Shown: positions 45,777 through 59,341, numbered from the stretch's first letter. The stretch: DNA of 64,000 nt from Agapanthus africanus (GCA_030015575.1 JASDDO010000006.1:203551632-203615631); one strand, 5' to 3'. Program-made: numbers and translations. Notes: a model not told the origin generated them from the sequence alone.

Positions 45777-47072
45777 TGTAGGGTTCCTAGGCACACTCAT
45801 GAGGTTCCACAAGGCATCAACCATGCCAAATTCAAAAATTTATGTGTCGAGAAACCCTATGCAAGATCGTTAACTAGAGGATAGGCGAAACAAAATGCAA
45901 GTTAACAACTTTAACTCTAAATGAAAGGGATTGCAACCTTTGTAGATCCGGTCCTCCACTTCATTAGCTCCGTGTAGACGTCCCCATCGCTGCGATCATG
46001 AACTCCGGACTCTATAGAAGGTCCACGAGAAGAACGAACGTGCTTGCTACGTTGACTTCGAGGCCAAAGATGATCTACGTCGGGAGACACAAACTCAGCT
46101 ATTCTTTCACTAGGTCATAAACTTTGTGAAGAGAACACACTCTACTACATGGCAAGTGGTAAAGGATGAAGAAGCAGGAAGTGGGCTCACTTTAGAATTC
46201 ATTTTCTCACTCTTTTGCTCAAGGCACCATTGGAGCTAGTAAGCTTTTGGATGGAGCTTGATGATGAAGAAGAAGAAGAAGAAAGAAAAATTATCCATCC
46301 AAATGAAAACTTATCCAATAAATAAATAGCACCATGGTTGAGTTAAGCCCTCATGCTTAACTCATGTAGAGAATTAACCAAGGCTTTAGGTTAAAGGTTA
46401 GGTTAAAGAATATCAAAAGAAATGACAAAAGAGTGGACTTTGTCAAAGCTTCTCCAAGGTTCTTCAAGCTTGATTACTTTGACTAAGTTAAACCCTTTTG
46501 TTAAATCTTAAAATAAACCAATAACCCTAATCTTTACCCTAATCTTGGTATGAGTCTCATACACCCATCTTGTGTGTATCATCAAGCATGATATAAACAT
46601 GTACACTTGCATATATCATATATAAACAATGTGCACATACTAGTGAGAAAATAAATCATAAGTGAGCTAATACTAGTTAATACAATGTAATATATCAAAT
46701 ATATAACTATGAATTAAATTATTAAATCAACTCTTGATTTAATAATCCGGCTATAACCGACTAATATCAAATGTAATAACTTATCGAATCAACACTTGAT
46801 CCGATAACCCGGCTATATCGCATACAACCGATCAATGTCACGAATCGCGAGAATAGAATACAGTATTTCATATCGTATTAATCTCGGTCCCGCACATATC
46901 ACATATGTGCTCCTACTCCATTTCGCTTGAGCCAGGAAACCCTTGTGTAGGAGTCTAAAGACTCGTCAATACGCCGGCAGTAGGTGATGATCATATCGAA
47001 CACCCACAAGCCGCAAGCGGTGTGCTAAACCTAACGGCCACCCGGGTATTGAGCGATCAGAAGATCAACAAG
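45777..47072 (-). repeat. Copia-4 5' LTR, inner part
   Basis: Aligns with 37592 to about 38880 of the 3' LTR and ends at the acaag target copy (47068-47072) of Gypsy-2. It carries the twin hairpins at 46718-46807. Confidence 0.94.
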
Positions 47073-50000
47073 TGTAACACCTTAGGATAAGGGTTAGTGT
47101 ATAATTATAATTAAATAATGATTTTTAATAAAAAGTTTACCAAACTGTGTTTTAAATATTTTTCCTAATTTAATAAACATTTTTCCAAAATTTTCCTAGG
47201 CTTGCACACACATGTGCATGTAAACTAGGGTTTTTAAATCAAGGAAATACCATAATTATTAACCATGGTGGGTTAATTATAGGATTAATTCTTTTGGATT
47301 ATTAATGGGGTTTTTAATTAGTTAAACTAAAAGATTACTTTAATTTAAATTGTAGGGTTAAGTGTTGACTTGTGAGAGAGAGAGAGAGGGCATCATGGCT
47401 CAAGCCATGCTTGCCATTAATGAGGTGAGAGAGAGTGAGGGGTGACTTTTGTGTGTGATGATTGAGGTAGCCTCTCATTTCTTTTTGTGTTTTTCTCTCA
47501 CACTCTCACAACACACCAACACTCACACACACACTTACCTTCAGCAACTGAAGCAGCAGCAAAAGCAACAGAAGCAGCAGCAGAAGCACAAGCAGCAGCA
47601 GCAACATTCAGCAACAGCAGCAGCAGAGGCAGTGAGCAGCAGCAGCAGCCCCAGATCCCTGTGCAGCGACTTCCCTTCTCTTCTCCACCTTCCTGCAGCT
47701 CCCTTGGGTCGAGAGTGAGGTATAATCTCTAGCTTGCTTCACTGGTTTGCCTTGTTAGTGTAGCTTTGCATCGGTTTTTAGAAATTAGTGTGTTTTAGTG
47801 CGATATGGGGTGATTAGTGAGAACCTTATGCTAATGAGGTGAGATTTGGTTCCAGTAGGATGATTGTGGTCTGTTGAGGCCATTGTAACTTAGTCGAACC
47901 CCGATTACACTAAAATACCACCAGTTTTCTTATGTGATGCAAAATGTCGTTTTTGTGCAAAAGTGAACTTTTCTGGATCTGCTTTTGACCCGGTGAGTGC
48001 AGAATGAAATTGAGGAGACTGTAGTGTAGTGGAGTGGAGATGATGCACCAGGTGAAACCCGACCCCCATACAGCTACAGTAGGCCGCCAATTTCCTCATT
48101 CTGGCCGCCAATTGCGGCCAGATGGGTAGGGTTTGGGTTGGGGTTTGGTCCAGTGGGTGTCTGCTACTGTGGGTAGTATTTTGGTATATATATATTTTTA
48201 AGATCATTTCTGTAGGAAAATCTGGGACCAAATACCTGTTTTGCCGTTTTTCTAAACCTTCGCGACACGCGTGATACGTGAGTAGGTTTGGGTTCTGCGT
48301 ATCGCGGCGCGTCGGGGTAGTTTCGTGGCGCGTGAGTACACGTTTTAGCGTATCGCGCACACGCGCGATTGGTTTGCGACACGGGTTTCTTGTTGGATTA
48401 TAATGTCGCGTTTTGTGACTTAAGCTTATGTATGATATGTATATGTGATTCTAGGTTCGCAGGCCAGTGAGACGGACGCTGCGAAGAAGGGCAAGCAAGT
48501 GGTTGGATACACTTAGCGCGAGACACGGTGAGTAGATTTCACATCTACGGGATATCGCCCGCATGGCGTTATGCGTCAGGGCTGATAGGATCTTAGTATT
48601 ACATATTGCATTTACCTATGGACTGTCATCTCATATTGCATTTCCCTGCTATGTGTTATTGATATATGCTAGAACTGATAGAACACCACACTATTACTAA
48701 CGGTTTATGTTGCACGAGCACTATTTACATGCTACACACACACCGTTAGTAATTGCCATGCCACACTCACTGTAGAACTGCCATGATTATACTGTTGTAT
48801 TATTGCTGTAGTTCATCTTACATGTGATTGATATGATTTTCATGTGATTTCTGTTTTGAGGACCGTGGAATTATTTAAGGAAAGATACGCTATTTTGAAA
48901 ACCCGGTACCTCGTGATATGATATTTTGGTGTGTCCACCACGCGTTTTCTCGGTGCTGAGACGTGTGCTTGAAACCCGATTCGAGGAGTGGATGTTCCGT
49001 TTGCGGGTTCGTGGTGGGCCCGGTATGGTTCCCCTCGGCGAGACGATCGATGGGATTTGCCGATTGAGCCTGGAGGCGGGCGAGTACCTACCGGTGATTG
49101 GTTGGACCTGGCAGTTGTCCGGAGGATACTGACCAGAGTCGAGTGATGGATGCGGGATGACCGTGCTGCCGGGGCCGAGGGCCGATACCGCAGACGGACC
49201 CCGTGGGGCCGGTCCAGATTGACGGCGCCCGATATTTGAGGATTTACGTGTCGATGCTGGACACGGGTATTTTATGATGTTTTGGGTGCCGATGTTGGGC
49301 ACTCGTGATTCCTCCGAGATATACAGGATTTGAGGGCCGATGGATGTGCCGGCGCCTGAGTATATGTGGGATTTGGGTGCAGTTTGAGGCACCGATCATT
49401 GCTTTCCATGTTGACATAGTCCATGTAGATATTATTTATCCCATACTCAGTATTGATTACTATACACCTCATCCTGTGGCATTTACCTGTTAGAGTACAT
49501 GCATCACTACTGTATCCACTGTTGACATGCATTGATATCATCTGCTGGCATTAGTAGAGCCACGCTATATGTGCATGCCTGCGATCACCTTTATATGTTA
49601 TCTCTATTCACGAGTTGGCAACTCACCCCCGTTGTGCCACAGTGTTTGCAGGTTGCCCTTGGGAGTAGTCACGGCTGGCTGTTTCCTCATCTTTTGGCAC
49701 AGATACCCCTTTTGAGCAGAGATAGCTCTTTTGCTGTTTAGGTGGGTTTTGTACGGTATCTGTTATCTTTCAGTTGTATATTGATGTATCTAGTACTCTC
49801 CATCTACCTTATGTATTGACTTAGAGACAGTTGTGAGGACGATATGTATGATTTTATATTCTGGTGTCGAGCTCGCATGTGAGCCGACGTTACTTTATGC
49901 AGTCTTATCTTTTATGATATTGTCCTTGTTTTACTGTGTATTCTTCGCTACGGCGTCGTATATCATATTGTGATGCTTTATTCTCGTCACTTGTTATTTC

Positions 50001-50272
50001 CGCCACACCTTACTTTTACCCGACTTTCGGGGCTAATGTTTTAAAGAGGAAATGTTACCAAAATTATAAAACTCATAACTTTTGAACTTGAAAGGGATTT
50101 CTACTAAATAAATGGAAGTTTTTCAGACATTTACTATTGCTTTTACAAATGTTTTAAAATCACTCTATATTTATTGGTTTTGATTTCTGGGTTCGGCTTA
50201 CTTAGCTGCGTTACGCCTGTAGACGTTGCGTGGTTAAGTGCCGGTCACGAGTCGAATTCTCGGGTCGTGACA
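47073..50272 (+). repeat. Gypsy-2 5' LTR (3200 bp)
   Basis: Starts TGTAACACCTTAG and ends GGGTCGTGACA. Features: a GA run (47374-47390), CA repeats, a CAG-rich triplet tract (47540-47650), the stem-loop at 48693-48753 and the GTTGGCAACTCACC block near 49615 shared with Gypsy-1. The ORFs inside recur in the 3' LTR only because the LTRs are nearly identical. Confidence 0.97.
48693..48753 (+). other. Conserved LTR stem-loop, Gypsy-2 5' copy
   Basis: Arms ATTACTAACGGT (48693-48704) and ACCGTTAGTAAT (48742-48753) pair perfectly over 12 bp around a 37-nt loop whose two ends match those of the Gypsy-1 loop. The 3' LTR copy is at 56846-56906. Compared with Gypsy-1, two base pairs are changed, both compensated. 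Confidence 0.72.
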
Positions 50273-50276
50273 AAGT

Positions 50277-50288
50277 TGGTATCAGAGC
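50277..50288 (+). other. Gypsy-2 primer binding site
   Basis: TGGTATCAGAGC, a perfect initiator tRNA-Met complement four bases after the LTR. Confidence 0.95.
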
Positions 50289-50497
50289 GTAGGTTTTACC
50301 TTCGGAGTGTAGGATGACCCTGGTATGATGGAGTAGGTAGCTGCAGCAGGGTAGCGTAGCGTGCGTATGTTCCGCGGCATACTCACGACACGGTACTCCG
50401 CTTACGCGACCTTAGGACTTGTTGATTTGATTCCTCCTTATATTCTTGTGATTCGATTTCCGTGTTCTTATCGAATCCAAATTTTCTTTCAGCCAAT

Positions 50498-53400
50498 ATG
50501 CCGCCTAAGACTACGAGGGCACAGAGAGCGGCCGCGAGGGCCGAGATTCGTGTTGACTCGTCCGAGACGAGGAGTGATCCGGGCAGTACGCCGGTGGTAC
50601 CCGAGCAGGCTGTTCCTGCCGTGACAGAGCAGATCGCATCGTTAGGGGCTGGTATGCAGGAGATGCGCCAGATGATAGGATCGTTAGTTGAGACGCTTCG
50701 AGCGCAGCGACCAGAGGTAGCTCCACCAGTTCCAGAGACCGCGATGGTGCCTACCGCACAGCCAGTTGCCCCTGCAGCTACGGAGGTGATTACTGTATCG
50801 CTATCAGAGTTCATGAGGCTGAAGCCTCCAGTTTTCACAGGCACCGATACAGCCGAGGACCCACAGTCTTTCATAGACAGGATGGCCAGGATATGCCGTT
50901 CCCTCAGATGTGCAGATGCGAGATGGGTTGAGTTCGCGAGCTTTCGCCTGGAAGGTCTTGCGCAGAAATGGTGTGATTCCGTGGAGAAGGGCAGAGCAGC
51001 AGGTCTTCCTCCTATGACCTGGACGGAGTTCGTGACTATATTTCTAGCCCGTTTCCTTCCCCGGAGTGTTAGAGATGCCCGAGCACGCAGGTTTGAGTCT
51101 TTGCGCCAGACGCCAGGGATGACAGTGGCAGAGTATGACGTACTGTTTACAGAGCTAGCAGTCTACGCCCCACATCTAGTGGCCACCGAGGAGTTGCGAG
51201 TCCGGAGATTTGTTCGAGGCTTGATTTCACCAGTGTTCCTTGCGATCAGCGCGCAGCACTACGAGACTTATGCAGCAGCTGTAGACGCAGCCCTAGTGGT
51301 CGAGGAGCACCTTGTTGAGACCTCGGTATTTCCAGAGCCGAAGAGAGTTCGTACCAGTATTTCCGCATGGAGGCAGTCATTCAGACGCCGCGACAGGTAT
51401 CGTTCCGGTACGAGGGGTAGCAGAGATTCGGGACGGGGTCGGATGTTTAGTTCGTATCCCCAGGACGGTCAGCAGTCGCCGCGAGGTTGCTACAGATGTG
51501 GCAGCCTACTTCACCTCGTTCGAGATTGTCCAGAGACACACCGGAAGGAGGCGGCAGCACCGCATGTTACCTTACCACCTTCACCACCCCAGAGGACGTT
51601 GCCCGTTGTGCCTACCGTTGCTCCACGCCAGACTTATGCACAGAGAGGTCGTGGACGTGGAGGAGTTGCTCAGATGGGACGAGATGACCGAGGCAGAGGT
51701 CAGTCAGTTACAGGTGGTGGACAGGCGAGGGTCTTTGCTTTGACACATCAGGACGCGCAGGCGTCCAATGCAGTGGTTTCAGGTATCCTTCCTGTATGTT
51801 TAGTTGATGCACATGTACTGTTCGATCCCGGATCCACACACTCGTACGTATCCACACACTTTGTGCCGAGGTTGGGTAGAGAGTCCGGCTTACTTGATCA
51901 GCCGCTTGTGGTGACTACTCCTGTGGGAGAGTCGATTGTGGCTAGGCACGTGTTCCGATCCTGTAACGTCTGTATTGGCGAGAGAGAGTTGCCTGTCGAC
52001 TTGATCCTTCTGGAGATGTTGGACTTCGACGTTCTTTTGGGCATGGATTGGTTAGCCACGTGCTATGCTTCTTTGGACTGCCGTGAGAAGACAGTTAGAT
52101 TCTGTTTCCCCGGTGAGTCGATTTTTGTTGTGTTGGGGGACCGTAGTGCCGCCCCTCACAGTGTGATTTCTTCTTTCCGCGCTGGACAGCTTTTGAGGAA
52201 GGGATGTCGGGGATTTCTCGCTTATGTTCGCGATGCTCGCGCTACAGAGGTTCCGTTGGATCAGGTTCCGGTTGTTAGCGAGTTTCCTGATGTGTTCCCT
52301 GACGAGCTTCCTGGGTTGCCACCCGAGCGCGACATTTCTTTCTGTATTGATCTGGTTCCTGGTTCGGGGCCTATTTCTATACCGCCCTATCGGATGGCCC
52401 CGGCAGAACTTCGTGAGCTGAAGGGTCAGTTGCAGGATTTGCTGGACAAGGGACTTATTCGACCCAGTGTTTCTCCTTGGGGTGCTCCAGTCCTGTTCGT
52501 CAGGAAGAAGGACGGCAGCTTGCGTCTTTGTATCGATTACCGCCAGCTGAACAGGGTGACAGTGCGGAACAGGTATCCTTTGCCGCGTATCGACGATTTG
52601 TTCGACCAGCTTCAGGGGGCAGGGTACTTTTCGAGGATCGATTTACGATCAGGCTATCATCAGCTGCGGGTTCGACAGGAGGACATTCCCCGGACAGCTT
52701 TCCGTACGCGCTATGGCCATTACGAGTTTTTGGTGATGTCGTTCGGACTCACCAATGCGCCAGCAGCCTTCATGGACTTGATGAACCGTATTTTCCGGCC
52801 TTATTTGGATCTGTTCATCATAGTCTTCATCGACGATATCTTGGTGTATTCCCGGAGTAGTGAGGAGCACGAGCAGCACCTGCGGATTACATTGCAGACA
52901 TTGAGGGAGCACCAGCTTTATGCGAAATTCTCCAAGTGTGCTTTTTGGTTAGACAGCGTGGACTTCTTAGGTCACGTGATTTCACGAGACGGTATATGTG
53001 TAGACCCGAGGAAGATCGAGGCCGTTCAGCGTTGGCCCAGACCCACATCGGTGACGGAGATTCGCAGCTTTTTGGGATTGGCCGGTTACTACAGGCGTTT
53101 TGTGCAGGACTTCTCACGTATTGCTACACCGTTGACCGGGTTGACCCGGAAGGGAGTTCCCTTCGATTGGACGGAGGAGTGCGAGCACAGCTTTCAGCAG
53201 TTACGGACACGGCTGACGACGGCACCGGTGTTATCTTTACCTTCTGGATCGGGCGGATTTGTGGTCTTTTGTGATGCTTCTCGAGTGGGATTGGGATGCG
53301 TTCTGATGCAGCATGATAGGGTGATCGCGTATGCCTCGCGACAATTGAAGAAGCACGAGCAGAACTATCCCACTCATGATTTGGAGATGGCAGCAGTGGT

Positions 53401-55183
53401 CTTCGCACTTAAGATCTGGCGACATTACTTATACGGTGAGTCGTGCCAGATATTTACGGATCACAAGAGTCTGAAATACATATTCCAGCAGCGGGACCTG
53501 AACCTTCGACAGCGTCGATGGATGGAGTTAGTGAAGGATTACGACTGCGAGATATTATATCACCCGGGCAAGGCAAATGTGGTAGCGGATGCCTTGAGCA
53601 GGAGGCCCAGGAGTAGTTTATCATGTTTGCGCGCAGTACAGGAGCAGTCATCCGCAGATTGGCAGATATTATGCGACAGTCGAGTACAATTCGAGTTCAC
53701 GCCGATTGGAGGACAGATAGCGCATGTCCGTGCACGCCCACAGTTGATTGATCGTATACGAGAGGCACAGCTCAGTGATGACCGATGTTCAGAGATCATG
53801 GCACAGATGGGACAGGACCGATTTTCCGAGTTCGTGATCGATGATCAGGGGATACTACGGTTTGGAGTCAGACTGTGCGTACCTGATGCTGAGGGACTGA
53901 TGCGTGAGATTCTTGAGGAGGCACATCGATCGGTATTTAGCGTCCATCCCGGTTCCACCAAGATGTATCATGATATGAGAGATGTTTACTGGTGGGATGG
54001 AATGAAGAGGGATATTGCAGATTTTGTATCGAGATGCCTGACTTGTCAGCAAGTCAAGGCTGAGCACCAGAGGCCCGCGGGAGAGCTACACCCGTTACCC
54101 ATTCCGGAGTGGAAATGGGAACAGATTTCGATGGACTTTGTGGCGGGTCTACCCAGGACTAGTAGGGGGTATGACTCCATCTGGGTGATTGTGGATCGTT
54201 TGACGAAAGCGGCTCACTTCCTACCGGTGAAGACGACTTTCGGATTTACTCAGTATGCCCAGATCTATATTGACGAGATAGTACGACTACACGGAGTCCC
54301 AACGTGCATTGTGTCCGACAGAGGCACCCAGTTTACTAGTAGACTATGGCAGAGGCTTCAGGAGGCTTTGGGCACTCGTTTGAGTTTCAGCACGGCTTTT
54401 CATCCGCAGACCGACGGACAGTCAGAGCGGACCATCCAGACTCTCGAGGACATGCTCAGAGCTTGTGTGCTAGATTTCGGAGATAGCTGGGATCATCATT
54501 TGCCCTTGGTAGAGTTTTCCTACAATAACAGCTACCAGGAGACTATTCAGATGGCACCGTTTGAGGCTCTTTACGGGAGGAGATGCAGGTCACCTACTTG
54601 TTGGACAGAGCTCAGCGAGAGCAGTATCTTAGGGCCACAGATCGTTGAGGAGACGACAGCGAAGATCCAGTTGATTCTCGATAGGATGAGAGCAGCGCAG
54701 AGTAGGCAGAGATCTTATGCGGACCGTCGACGACGCAGACTTGAGTTTTCTGTTGGTGATCATGTTTTCTTGAGGGTCTCCCCAATGAAAGGTGTGATGA
54801 GGTTTGGGAAGAAGGGGAAGCTTAGTCCCAGGTATGTGGGCCCCTTCGAGATCCTCGAGCGTGTTGGTGCAGTAGCTTACCGGTTAGCCCTTCCGCCCAG
54901 CTTTCCAGACGTGCACCCCGTATTCCATGTTTCGATGCTCCGCAGATATCTACATGATCCTTCGCACGCGATTCAGCATCCGACGATCCAGCTTGAGCGT
55001 GATCATTCCTATGCAGAGCAGCCAGTGATGATCTTAGATCGACAAGTGAAGAAATTGAGATCGAAGGAGATTCCATCAGTTAAAGTGCTTTGGCGTGGTC
55101 AGAACCGTGAAGAGGTCACTTGGGAGACCGAAAGCGAGATGATGAAGACGTACCCCCATCTTTTTGAAGGTAACCTTAGATAG
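50498..55183 (+). CDS. gag-pol: Gypsy-2 Gag-Pol polyprotein, intact
   Basis: One 1561-codon frame. In order: Gag with the retrotransposon gag domain (about 110-280), an Arg/Gly-rich stretch, CCHC knuckle (331-344), protease with D443-PGS, RT with FIDD (Asp 779-780), RNase H (first Asp 926), integrase zinc-binding HHCC region (about 1140-1190), catalytic D1213, D1274 and E1310, and a C-terminal chromodomain-like motif (about 1510-1561) of the VLDRQ...VKVLWR...TWE type. RT before integrase defines Ty3/gypsy, and the tail is typical of Tekay/Del chromoviruses. The ATG at 50498 matches the Gypsy-1 start region; the frame opens at a GTG at 50462. Gag and Pol are in one frame with no stop, so no frameshifting is needed. 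No catalytic residue is missing. The protease has DPG in place of the usual DTG/DSG. Confidence 0.97.
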   Translation: MPPKTTRAQRAAARAEIRVDSSETRSDPGSTPVVPEQAVPAVTEQIASLGAGMQEMRQMIGSLVETLRAQRPEVAPPVPETAMVPTAQPVAPAATEVITVSLSEFMRLKPPVFTGTDTAEDPQSFIDRMARICRSLRCADARWVEFASFRLEGLAQKWCDSVEKGRAAGLPPMTWTEFVTIFLARFLPRSVRDARARRFESLRQTPGMTVAEYDVLFTELAVYAPHLVATEELRVRRFVRGLISPVFLAISAQHYETYAAAVDAALVVEEHLVETSVFPEPKRVRTSISAWRQSFRRRDRYRSGTRGSRDSGRGRMFSSYPQDGQQSPRGCYRCGSLLHLVRDCPETHRKEAAAPHVTLPPSPPQRTLPVVPTVAPRQTYAQRGRGRGGVAQMGRDDRGRGQSVTGGGQARVFALTHQDAQASNAVVSGILPVCLVDAHVLFDPGSTHSYVSTHFVPRLGRESGLLDQPLVVTTPVGESIVARHVFRSCNVCIGERELPVDLILLEMLDFDVLLGMDWLATCYASLDCREKTVRFCFPGESIFVVLGDRSAAPHSVISSFRAGQLLRKGCRGFLAYVRDARATEVPLDQVPVVSEFPDVFPDELPGLPPERDISFCIDLVPGSGPISIPPYRMAPAELRELKGQLQDLLDKGLIRPSVSPWGAPVLFVRKKDGSLRLCIDYRQLNRVTVRNRYPLPRIDDLFDQLQGAGYFSRIDLRSGYHQLRVRQEDIPRTAFRTRYGHYEFLVMSFGLTNAPAAFMDLMNRIFRPYLDLFIIVFIDDILVYSRSSEEHEQHLRITLQTLREHQLYAKFSKCAFWLDSVDFLGHVISRDGICVDPRKIEAVQRWPRPTSVTEIRSFLGLAGYYRRFVQDFSRIATPLTGLTRKGVPFDWTEECEHSFQQLRTRLTTAPVLSLPSGSGGFVVFCDASRVGLGCVLMQHDRVIAYASRQLKKHEQNYPTHDLEMAAVVFALKIWRHYLYGESCQIFTDHKSLKYIFQQRDLNLRQRRWMELVKDYDCEILYHPGKANVVADALSRRPRSSLSCLRAVQEQSSADWQILCDSRVQFEFTPIGGQIAHVRARPQLIDRIREAQLSDDRCSEIMAQMGQDRFSEFVIDDQGILRFGVRLCVPDAEGLMREILEEAHRSVFSVHPGSTKMYHDMRDVYWWDGMKRDIADFVSRCLTCQQVKAEHQRPAGELHPLPIPEWKWEQISMDFVAGLPRTSRGYDSIWVIVDRLTKAAHFLPVKTTFGFTQYAQIYIDEIVRLHGVPTCIVSDRGTQFTSRLWQRLQEALGTRLSFSTAFHPQTDGQSERTIQTLEDMLRACVLDFGDSWDHHLPLVEFSYNNSYQETIQMAPFEALYGRRCRSPTCWTELSESSILGPQIVEETTAKIQLILDRMRAAQSRQRSYADRRRRRLEFSVGDHVFLRVSPMKGVMRFGKKGKLSPRYVGPFEILERVGAVAYRLALPPSFPDVHPVFHVSMLRRYLHDPSHAIQHPTIQLERDHSYAEQPVMILDRQVKKLRSKEIPSVKVLWRGQNREEVTWETESEMMKTYPHLFEGNLR

Positions 55184-55210
55184 ATTTTTGAAATTCGGGG
55201 ACGAATTTCT

Positions 55211-55225
55211 TTAAGGGGGAGAGAT
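55211..55225 (+). other. Gypsy-2 polypurine tract
   Basis: TTAAGGGGGAGAGAT directly before the 3' LTR, preceded by a GGGGACGAATTTCTT block that is also in Gypsy-1. Confidence 0.92.
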
Positions 55226-58200
55226 TGTAACACCTTAGGATAAGGGTTAGTGTATAATTATAATTAAATAATGATTTTTAATAAAAAGTTTACCAAACTG
55301 TGTTTTAAATATTTTTCCTAATTTAATAAACATTTTTCCAAAATTTTCCTAGGCTTGCACACACATGTGCATGTAAACTAGGGTTTTTAAATCAAGGAAA
55401 TACCATAATTATTAACCATGGTGGGTTAATTATAGGATTAATTCTTTTGGATTCTTAATGGGGTTTTTAATTAGATAAACTAAAAGATTACTTTAATTTA
55501 AATTGTAGGGTTAAGTGTTGACTTGTGAGAGAGAGAGAGGGGGCATCATGGCTCAAGCCATGCTTGCCATTAATGAGGTGAGAGAGAGTGAGGGGTGACT
55601 TTTGTGTGTGATGATTGAGGTAGCCTCTCATTTCTTTTTGTGTTTTTCTCTCACACTCTCACAACACACCAACACTCACACACACACTTACCTTCAGCAA
55701 CTGAAGCAGCAGCAAAAGCAACAGAAGCAGCAGCAGAAGCACAAGCAGCAGCAGCAACATTCAGCAACAGCAGCAGCAGAGGCAGTGAGCAGCAGCAGCA
55801 GCCCCAGATCCCTGTGCAGCGACTTCCCTTCTCTTCTCCACCTTCCTGCAGCTCCCTTGGGTCGAGAGTGAGGTATAATCCCTAGCTTGCTTCACTGGTT
55901 TGCCTTGTTAGTGTAGCTTTGCATCGGTTTTTAGAAATTAGTGTGTTTTAGTGCGATATGGGGTGATTAGTGAGAACCTTGTGCTAATGAGGTGAGATTT
56001 GGTTCCAGTAGGATGATTGTGGTCTGTTGAGGCCATTGTAACTTAGTCGAACCCCGATTACACTAAAATACCACCAGTTTTCTTATGTGATGCAAAATGT
56101 CGTTTTTGTGCAAAAGTGAACTTTTCTGGATCTGCTTTTGACCCGGTGAGTGCAGAATGAAATTGAGGAGACTGTAGTGTAGTGGAGTGGAGATGATGCA
56201 CCAGGTGAAACCCGACCCCCATACAGCTACAGTAGGCCGCCAATTTCCTCATTCTGGCCGCCAATTGCGGCCAGATGGGTAGGGTTTGGGTTGGGGTTTG
56301 GTCCAGTGGGTGTCTGCTACTGTGGGTAGTATTTTGGTATATATATATTTTTAAGATCATTTCTGTAGGAAAATCTGGGACCAAATACCTGTTTTGCCGT
56401 TTTTCTAAACCTTCGCGACACGCGTGATACATGAGTAGGTTTGGGTTCTGCGTATCGCGGCGCGTCGGGGTAGTTTCGTGGCGCGTGAGTACACGTTTTA
56501 GCGTATCGCGCACACGCGCGATTGGTTTGCGACACGGGTTTCTTGTTGGATTATAATGTCGCGTTTTGTGACTTAAGCTTATGTATGATATGTATATGTG
56601 ATTCTAGGTTCGCAGGCCAGTGAGACGGACGCTGCGAAGAAGGGCAAGCAAGTGGTTGGATACACTTAGCGCGAGACACGGTGAGTAGATTTCACATCTA
56701 CGGGATATCGCCCGCATGGCGTTATGCGTCAGGGCTGATAGGATCTTAGTATTACATATTGCATTTACCTATGGACTGTCATCTCATATTGCATTTCCCT
56801 GCTATGTGTTATTGATATATGCTAGAACTGATAGAACACCACACTATTACTAACGGTTTATGTTGCACGAGCACTATTTACATGCTACACACACACCGTT
56901 AGTAATTGCCATGCCACACTCACTGTAGAACTGCCATGATTATACTGTTGTATTATTGCTGTAGTTCATCTTACATGTGATTGATATGATTTTCATGTGA
57001 TTTCTGTTTTGAGGACCGTGGAATTATTTAAGGAAAGATACGCTATTTTGAAAACCCGGTACCTCGTGATATGATATTTTGGTGTGTCCACCACGCGTTT
57101 TCTCGGTGCTGAGACGTGTGCTTGAAACCCGATTCGAGGAGTGGATGTTCCGTTTGCGGGTTCGTGGTGGGCCCGGTATGGTTCCCCTCGGCGAGACGAT
57201 CGATAGGATTTGCCGATTGAGCCTGGAGGCGGGCGAGTACCTACCGGTGATTGGTTGGACCTGGCAGTTGTCCGGAGGATACTGACCAGAGTCGAGTGAT
57301 GGATGCGGGATGACCGTGCTGCCGGGGCCGAGGGCCGATACCGCAGACGGACCCCGTGGGGCCGGTCCAGATTGACGGCGCCCGATATTTGAGGATTTAC
57401 GTGTCGATGCTGGACACGGGTATTTTATGATGTTTTGGGTGCCGATGTTGGGCACTCGTGATTCCTCCGAGATATACAGGATTTGAGGGCCGATGGATGT
57501 GCCGGCGCCTGAGTATATGTGGGATTTGGGTGCAGTTTGAGGCACCGATCATTGCTTTCCATGTTGACATAGTCCATATAGATATTATTTATCCCATACT
57601 CAGTATTGATTACTATACACCTCATCCTGTGGCATTTACCTGTTAGAGTACATGCATCACTACTGTATCCACTGTTGACATGCATTGATATCATCTGCTG
57701 GCATTAGTAGAGCCACGCTATATGTGCATGCCTGCGATCACCTTTATATGTTATCTCTATTCACGAGTTGGCAACTTACCCCCGTTGTGCCACAGTGTTT
57801 GCAGGTTGCCCTTGGGAGTAGTCACGGCTGGTTGTTTCCTCATCTTTTGGCACAGATACCCCTTTTGAGCAGAGATAGCTCTTTTGCTGTTTAGGTGGGT
57901 TTTGTACGGTATCTGTTATCTTTCAGTTGTATATTGATGTATCTAGTACTCTCCATCTACCTTATGTATTGACTTAGAGACAGTTGTGAGGACGATATGT
58001 ATGATTTTATATTCTGGTGTCGAGCTCGCATGTGAGCCGACGTTACTTTATGCAGTCTTATCTTTTATGATATTGTCCTTGTTTTACTGTGTATTCTTCG
58101 CTACGGCGTCGTATATCATATTGTGATGCTTTATTCTCGTCACTTGTTATTTCCGCCACACCTTACTTTTACCCGACTTTCGGGGCTAATGTTTTAAAGA

Positions 58201-58425
58201 GGAAATGTTACCAAAATTATAAAACTCATAACTTTTGAACTTGAAAGGGATTTCTACTAAATAAATGGAAGTTTTTCAGACATTTACTATTGCTTTTACA
58301 AATGTTTTAAAATCACTCTATATTTATTGGTTTTGATTTCTGGGTTCGGCTTACTTAGCTGCGTTACGCCTGTAGACGTTGCGTGGTTAAGTGTCGGTCA
58401 CGAGTCGAATTCTCGGGTCGTGACA
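55226..58425 (+). repeat. Gypsy-2 3' LTR (3200 bp)
   Basis: Aligns with 47073-50272 without indels. About 9 of 11 differences are transitions, as expected from cytosine deamination. Confidence 0.97.
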
Positions 58426-58430
58426 ACAAG

Positions 58431-59336
58431 CAAGCCCGCTAGTTCTCCTGTGAATCCAATCAGTAACACTACCGTACAGTCCGGTCTCGTCGTCTGATAT
58501 GTCGCATATCTCGCCTAGGAGTGGTAAACGTCAGACCCCAGTAGCTCGATAAGTCGTGTCGATATGAGGTCTATAACAGTTCGAGAAACTACCGGTAACA
58601 CTTACCAGTAAATCTCAGCAACCCTGGCCAGGGATTTCCGGTTATAGCCAATCGAACACAGCACAACATCAACTCCCTATACCGGGAGAGACGAATCCCC
58701 TCCTATCGCTCATTGCATCCATGTGATTCGGGACTGTACCCAAAAACCACCGTTTTGCATGCCCTCTTGGACGTAGTAACGTGGAAATCAAAGCATAGTG
58801 GGAATCACACAAGACTCTATGACGATCTCAGGTGAACATACTACTCTGTACCAGTGTCACCGGAGAACTGCCATCTGACGTGAGGTATAATACCATCTGG
58901 GAGTTCTCGGCGAGTCCGTCCAGTGTACCCAGTCTCCACTGAGCACCCGTACACCATCCTTGATGTCAAACTCCGATGGATAAGGGATCATCCATCACCC
59001 ATCATATGGGTCAAGATGCGCATACGCTAGTCTACTCTGGTGTATCGATGCCCTGTCTCGATACACCCTCGACTAGGAACAGTTATAGGATGTACTCATA
59101 GACTAACGTGGCCCCACTAGTATGATCTCATCATAGTCCCAGTAGTCGAGTACATATCCTAAGGGCTTTACCAACATGTAACAGAGAGACAATCAGTGTA
59201 CACGTTAAGGTAAAGTGTAACCAGATAGCATACTATCATGTCGAGCAAGAAAGTCCTCCATATATATGTCCAAGCATCCACTACAATATACATCGTATGT
59301 ACAGTAATAGCCTCTACGGCATACATATAACTAACA
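58431..59336 (-). repeat. Copia-4 5' LTR, outer part
   Basis: Continues 45777-47072 after Gypsy-2 and ends at TGTTAG in element orientation (59336). It aligns with about 38881-39787. Target duplication cacac follows at 59337-59341. Confidence 0.94.
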
Positions 59337-59341
59337 CACAC

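Larger units (their letters stand above)
47073..58425 (+). mobile_element. Gypsy-2: intact, very young Tekay-type chromovirus element
   Basis: Two LTRs of exactly 3200 bp, with about 11 differences by my count, flank a primer site, an uninterrupted Gag-Pol and a polypurine tract. The target duplication acaag is perfect (47068-47072, 58426-58430). The C-terminal motif of the polyprotein and the long LTRs point to the Tekay/Del clade. It sits in the 5' LTR of Copia-4. Confidence 0.97.
37592..59336 (-). mobile_element. Copia-4: defective copia element split by Gypsy-2
   Basis: The target duplication cacac flanks it (37587-37591, 59337-59341). From high to low coordinates: 5' LTR (58431-59336 and 45777-47072), primer site, leader, pol relic, polypurine tract and 3' LTR. 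Its own length without Gypsy-2 and the extra target copy is about 10.4 kb. The stretches of the two LTRs I compared differ by about 2 to 2.5%. Most of gag is deleted and pol is decayed, so it is non-autonomous. Confidence 0.95.

Noticed and set aside
47449..47718. Gln-rich ORFs in the LTRs
   Set aside because: Translation of a CAG/CAA triplet tract; composition alone explains them.
47905..48360. 151-codon minus-strand ORF, repeated at 56058-56513
   Set aside because: The two copies are the two LTRs of Gypsy-2, so repetition is not evidence of constraint; no domain recognised.
48871..49392. 173-codon minus-strand ORF in Gypsy-2 LTR, repeated at 57024-57545
   Set aside because: Same reason: LTR duplication, antisense to the element, no known family.
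50383..50874. 163-codon ORF antisense to Gypsy-2 gag
   Set aside because: Shadow of the GC-biased coding strand, no homology.
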